From the NCBI GenBank assembly GCA_031282385.1, contig JAITDV010000058.1:1-18403 (forward strand): a stretch of 18,403 nucleotides of DNA, given 5' to 3'. A program made the translations under genes and the position numbers. Shown in pieces: positions 16,192 to 18,403 of this stretch; position 1 is the first letter of the stretch; every line of letters begins with the position of its first letter. The notes below the pieces were generated by a model, which had not been told where the DNA came from, made no database searches, and saw only the letters and a program-made list of their open reading frames with translations. This stretch comes from Planctomycetaceae bacterium. Lineage in GTDB: Bacteria; Planctomycetota; Planctomycetia; Pirellulales; Thermoguttaceae.

Positions 16192-16318
16192 TGAACTGTT
16201 TGCACTTTATTTTTCTTTTTTTAAGATAGCGTTCAAGTTTGTTATGTTCACAAAGTTCCTTTTAACACTGACGTCCAATACAAAAAATTTAAAGTGTAAA
16301 ATGGAACACAGTTTTTAA
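16192..16318. repeat. Degenerate family A-like inverted repeat upstream of tRNA-Lys
   Basis: TGAACTGTTTGCACTTTATT at the left and AATTTAAAGTGTAAAATGGA near the right both resemble the left half of the family A consensus in opposite orientations, as in the copy at 15838. It ends about ten bases before the tRNA, so the tRNA promoter must lie within or before it. Divergence is high and the assignment tentative. Confidence 0.35.
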
Positions 16319-16328
16319 GAGAAATTAG

Positions 16329-16401
<73 letters not shown>

Positions 16402-16683
16402 ATCTATCAAAAAAGCCAACCCAATTATATGTTTGCGGGAATTTTTTAAAACTTTCAAAATACTTACTTACGGCTTGCGGTAGTTTTCCAATTGGAATTG
16501 ATTGAGGATATTTGTTCTATTATTTAATTGTAATTACACTGAAAATTTACGAAATAAAGATAATTTAAGTACAAATAATCTTGAAATCAAATTTGTGTTT
16601 AGGCAAAATGTGTTATTTAGAGTTGCAAAAGCATTCAAGTAATAATGTAACTCAAAACCAAACTAACTTGTGGAGAACCTGTT
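16402..16683. other. Gene-free spacer between tRNA-Lys and a small basic protein gene
   Basis: This AT-rich stretch has no supported open frame, no family A, B or C repeat and no obvious hairpin with a T-run behind the tRNA. Its last bases contain the GGAGAA ribosome binding site (16672-16677) of the following small gene. Confidence 0.5.
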
Positions 16684-16773
16684 GTGGGAACAAAAAAAAC
16701 AGGAAAAGGAAGACGTAAAATCGGACGAAAAAAACGGAGAATGCGGTCAAGGATCAGACACCGTAAAAAATAG
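16684..16773 (+). CDS. 29-residue Arg/Lys-rich protein, AURKAIP1/COX24 (mS38)-like
   Basis: A GTG start with GGAGAA seven bases upstream opens a 29-codon frame ending in TAG. The product has 17 Lys/Arg of 29 residues and ends IRHRKK, with KIGRKKRRMRSR before it. This resembles the tiny bacterial AURKAIP1/COX24-domain proteins, relatives of mitochondrial small-subunit protein mS38, which also end in an R-H-(K/R)-K type tail. It would be an rRNA-binding ribosomal subunit component. An in-frame TAA at 16648-16650 and no other start codon in between leave GTG as the only start. So short a basic sequence can match by composition, so the family call is tentative; the gene itself is well supported by its ribosome binding site. 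Confidence 0.6.
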   Translation: MGTKKTGKGRRKIGRKKRRMRSRIRHRKK

Positions 16774-16909
16774 CAATAGATATTTCAATATCGGTCTGTG
16801 TGTCCGTAGTATAAAGAGGTTGCCTTGAAAATATTTTTTGCAATATTTTTCGGGACAAATTCTGTGGTACATAGTTCGTGTGAATTGTCTCAACAAAAAA
16901 ACAACAAAA

Positions 16910-17845
16910 ATGAAACGTAAAAGTCTAATTGTACTCGGAATCAACTTTCTGACGGTGATTTTTTTGGCAGTTACTGTAAATTTATTTGCAGACGATACGA
17001 TCAAGCATAAATTTTTATTACTTGATGAGTCGCGGAAACAAATATTGCTCGTGGATCAATTTGAGCCTAAAAATGATTGGGTAATCAAGTTGACGGATGG
17101 TGGAGTTTGGGATTTGCAACTTATTGGCGGTCACAAACTTCTTGTGGCGTTGACGGACAAGGGCGGATTTCGCGAGTATGATTTGCGTACCCGCCAAGTT
17201 GTGCGTGAAGTTGCTGATGCCAAATATAAGCAGACAATGACGGCAATCAGATTCCAAGACGGTAAAACACTTCTTGGTTGCAATAAATCAAAAGCGTATC
17301 AATTTTATTTGCTTGACGCTGATGGAAAGTTGATCAATGAGCTTCCAGCGGAAAGTAAGAAAAAGTCAATCAGAATTGCGAGGCGAACATCGCGAGGAAC
17401 AATTTTATTTGGCTGCAATGATAATTGGGTCAACGAGATTGATTTGACGGGTAAGGTATTACGTGAGTTTAAAGTACCGGGATCGCGACATATTTATCAT
17501 GTTATGGAGAAACCGGACGGTAATTTGTTAGTTGCGGGCGGATATGGTTGTTTTGTTGCGGAGTATGACAAGGACAATAAAGAAGTTCGGAAGTGGGGAG
17601 GTTTGCCGGCTCCTGATGGTTTGACTTTCATTTTCTTTTCAAAAATGCAGATTCTTAAAAACGGCAATTTGGTCGTCGCAACTTGGACAGGACACGGCGC
17701 AAATGATAGTAAAAAAGGAATACAACTTGTTGAATTTGACGCCAATGGCAAAGTCGTTTGGACTTGGCATAATCCCAAACTCGCAGGTTCAATAAACAAC
17801 ATCATTGTCCTTGACGATCTAGATACAAATAATTTCTACGAATGA
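16910..17845 (+). CDS. Exported beta-propeller protein (PQQ/NHL-like repeats)
   Basis: The 311-residue product begins MKRK, then a hydrophobic stretch, ending LFA-DD at about residue 27, a likely signal peptide. The mature part is a chain of about 40-residue beta-sheet repeats of the type LLDESRKQILLVD, EYDLRTRQVVREV, LLDADGKLINEL, EIDLTGKVLREF, EYDKDNKEVRKW and EFDANGKVVWTW. That pattern marks a six- or seven-bladed propeller, probably periplasmic. Such proteins bind ligands or partners; no catalytic residues can be named. I chose ATG 16910 over an in-frame TTG at 16838 because it places the signal peptide at the N-terminus. No Shine-Dalgarno sequence is seen. A family A repeat starts one base after the stop codon. 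Confidence 0.8.
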   Translation: MKRKSLIVLGINFLTVIFLAVTVNLFADDTIKHKFLLLDESRKQILLVDQFEPKNDWVIKLTDGGVWDLQLIGGHKLLVALTDKGGFREYDLRTRQVVREVADAKYKQTMTAIRFQDGKTLLGCNKSKAYQFYLLDADGKLINELPAESKKKSIRIARRTSRGTILFGCNDNWVNEIDLTGKVLREFKVPGSRHIYHVMEKPDGNLLVAGGYGCFVAEYDKDNKEVRKWGGLPAPDGLTFIFFSKMQILKNGNLVVATWTGHGANDSKKGIQLVEFDANGKVVWTWHNPKLAGSINNIIVLDDLDTNNFYE

Positions 17846-17846
17846 A

Positions 17847-17946
17847 CATACGCTCACGCTATAAATTGCGTGATTCAGGAGCGAAAAGCCTACTTTCCAT
17901 AGGTAAGCAGGTGGCGATAAAGGAAATTTAAAGTGTAAACAGTTTA
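17847..17946 (-). mobile_element. Family A element, copy 8, directly behind a stop codon
   Basis: It starts CATACGCTCACGCTATAAAT one base after the beta-propeller gene's TGA and ends GTAAACAGTTTA. The hairpin arms are CCTACTT and AAGCAGG. Orientation relative to the gene equals that of the other gene-adjacent copies. Confidence 0.8.
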
Positions 17947-18056
17947 AAATCTACGATTCTGGTTATTTCACATGAAGTTTAAGGCTGTTTTCAATTGAAT
18001 TAGAATCTGGACTATGGAAAAACTATCTTGGCATCCTGCATTTTGCGGCGTGATAT

Positions 18057-18157
18057 TACAGCTTGTACTATAATTTGCGAGACTCAATAGCGTAAAAGCC
18101 TGTTTGCCGATAGGTAAGCAGGCGGAGGTAAATGAAATCTGAAGTGTGAGCAGTCTA
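18057..18157 (-). mobile_element. Family A element, copy 9
   Basis: It reads TTACAGCTTGTACTATAATT at the left and GTGTGAGCAGTCTA at the right, with hairpin arms GCCTGTTT and AAGCAGGC. Same orientation as the copy at 17847, 110 bases further on. The termini have drifted from the consensus. The bases between the two copies and up to 18307 hold nothing else I can support. Confidence 0.7.
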
Positions 18158-18307
18158 AAACACTCCAATGAATCGATACAATAAATTTTAAATATTTCCA
18201 TTGTATTTTTCATATTTGAATTTGGTTTGTATTTTTGTGCGAGACATGTGGCGAAATGGCTTTGAAGATATGAGAATTTTGAAGAGTAAATAAACATTTG
18301 GATTTTT

Positions 18308-18403
18308 ATGTATTTTTTATCTGTTTTATTTTTTATTTCTTTTTTTGTAACGATAAATTGTGTTGCGTCGGAATCTGGTGCGGATTTTGAAGTTGGTACA
18401 ATT
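18308..18403 (+). CDS. Start of an exported protein, cut by the window edge
   Basis: An ATG at 18308 opens a frame that stays open to the last base (32 codons). It reads MYFLSVLFFISFFVTINCVA followed by SESGADFEVGTI, a hydrophobic signal-peptide-like stretch with possible cleavage after CVA. No lipobox is convincing. No Shine-Dalgarno sequence precedes it. The function cannot be told from this fragment. Confidence 0.55.
   Translation, partial: MYFLSVLFFISFFVTINCVASESGADFEVGTI

Noticed and set aside
16094..16318. 74-codon plus-strand frame before tRNA-Lys
   Set aside because: Phe/Leu-rich AT-driven translation, no ribosome binding site, and overlap with a degenerate repeat.

Overview
The window looks like chromosomal DNA of a low-GC member of the Planctomycetota. 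The pointers are a 633-residue Gfo/Idh/MocA oxidoreductase of a type I associate with planctomycetes (inserted coiled coil, G-x-G-x-x-G variant in the Rossmann loop), a second shorter Gfo/Idh/MocA protein, a membrane-anchored transglutaminase-like protein, a secreted beta-propeller, a tRNA without encoded CCA, and several genes lacking a Shine-Dalgarno sequence. The large membrane-anchored CobN/HmuS-type chelatase is otherwise best known from anaerobic gut Bacteroidota, so an anaerobic or host-associated lifestyle is plausible but inferred. No identity search was possible.

Layout, left to right: end of a repeat of family B (1-111); a family-A repeat; a transglutaminase-like gene (minus); the long Gfo/Idh/MocA gene (plus) with a strong palindrome behind it; a frameshifted remnant of an Rpn-type nuclease (minus); a three-helix membrane protein (minus); about 1.6 kb of gene-free DNA packed with repeats; the 1507-residue HmuS/CobN-like gene (plus); a second Gfo/Idh/MocA gene (plus); a SWIM zinc-finger gene (plus); a small two-helix membrane protein (minus); repeats; tRNA-Lys(UUU); a 29-residue Arg/Lys-rich protein resembling AURKAIP1/COX24 (mS38); a secreted beta-propeller protein; two more repeats; and the first 32 codons of another exported protein running off the right edge.

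Most genes stand alone. Only about 70% of the window is coding and I see no clear multi-gene operon, so the genes do not form one obvious pathway. The unifying theme is the spacers. They hold about ten recognisable copies of a ~102-bp element (family A, termini TAAACTGTTC/GAACAGTTTA, GC-rich central hairpin), plus degenerate and rearranged copies, and a ~231-bp element (family B) with 5'-TAGTTGTCCCTG termini. One family-A copy lies inside another exactly at a TA dinucleotide, which points to transposition with TA target duplication. Several copies lie at or just behind stop codons, always in the same orientation relative to the gene. This repeat system and the chelatase with its Met/Gly-rich insert are the two things most worth a second look.
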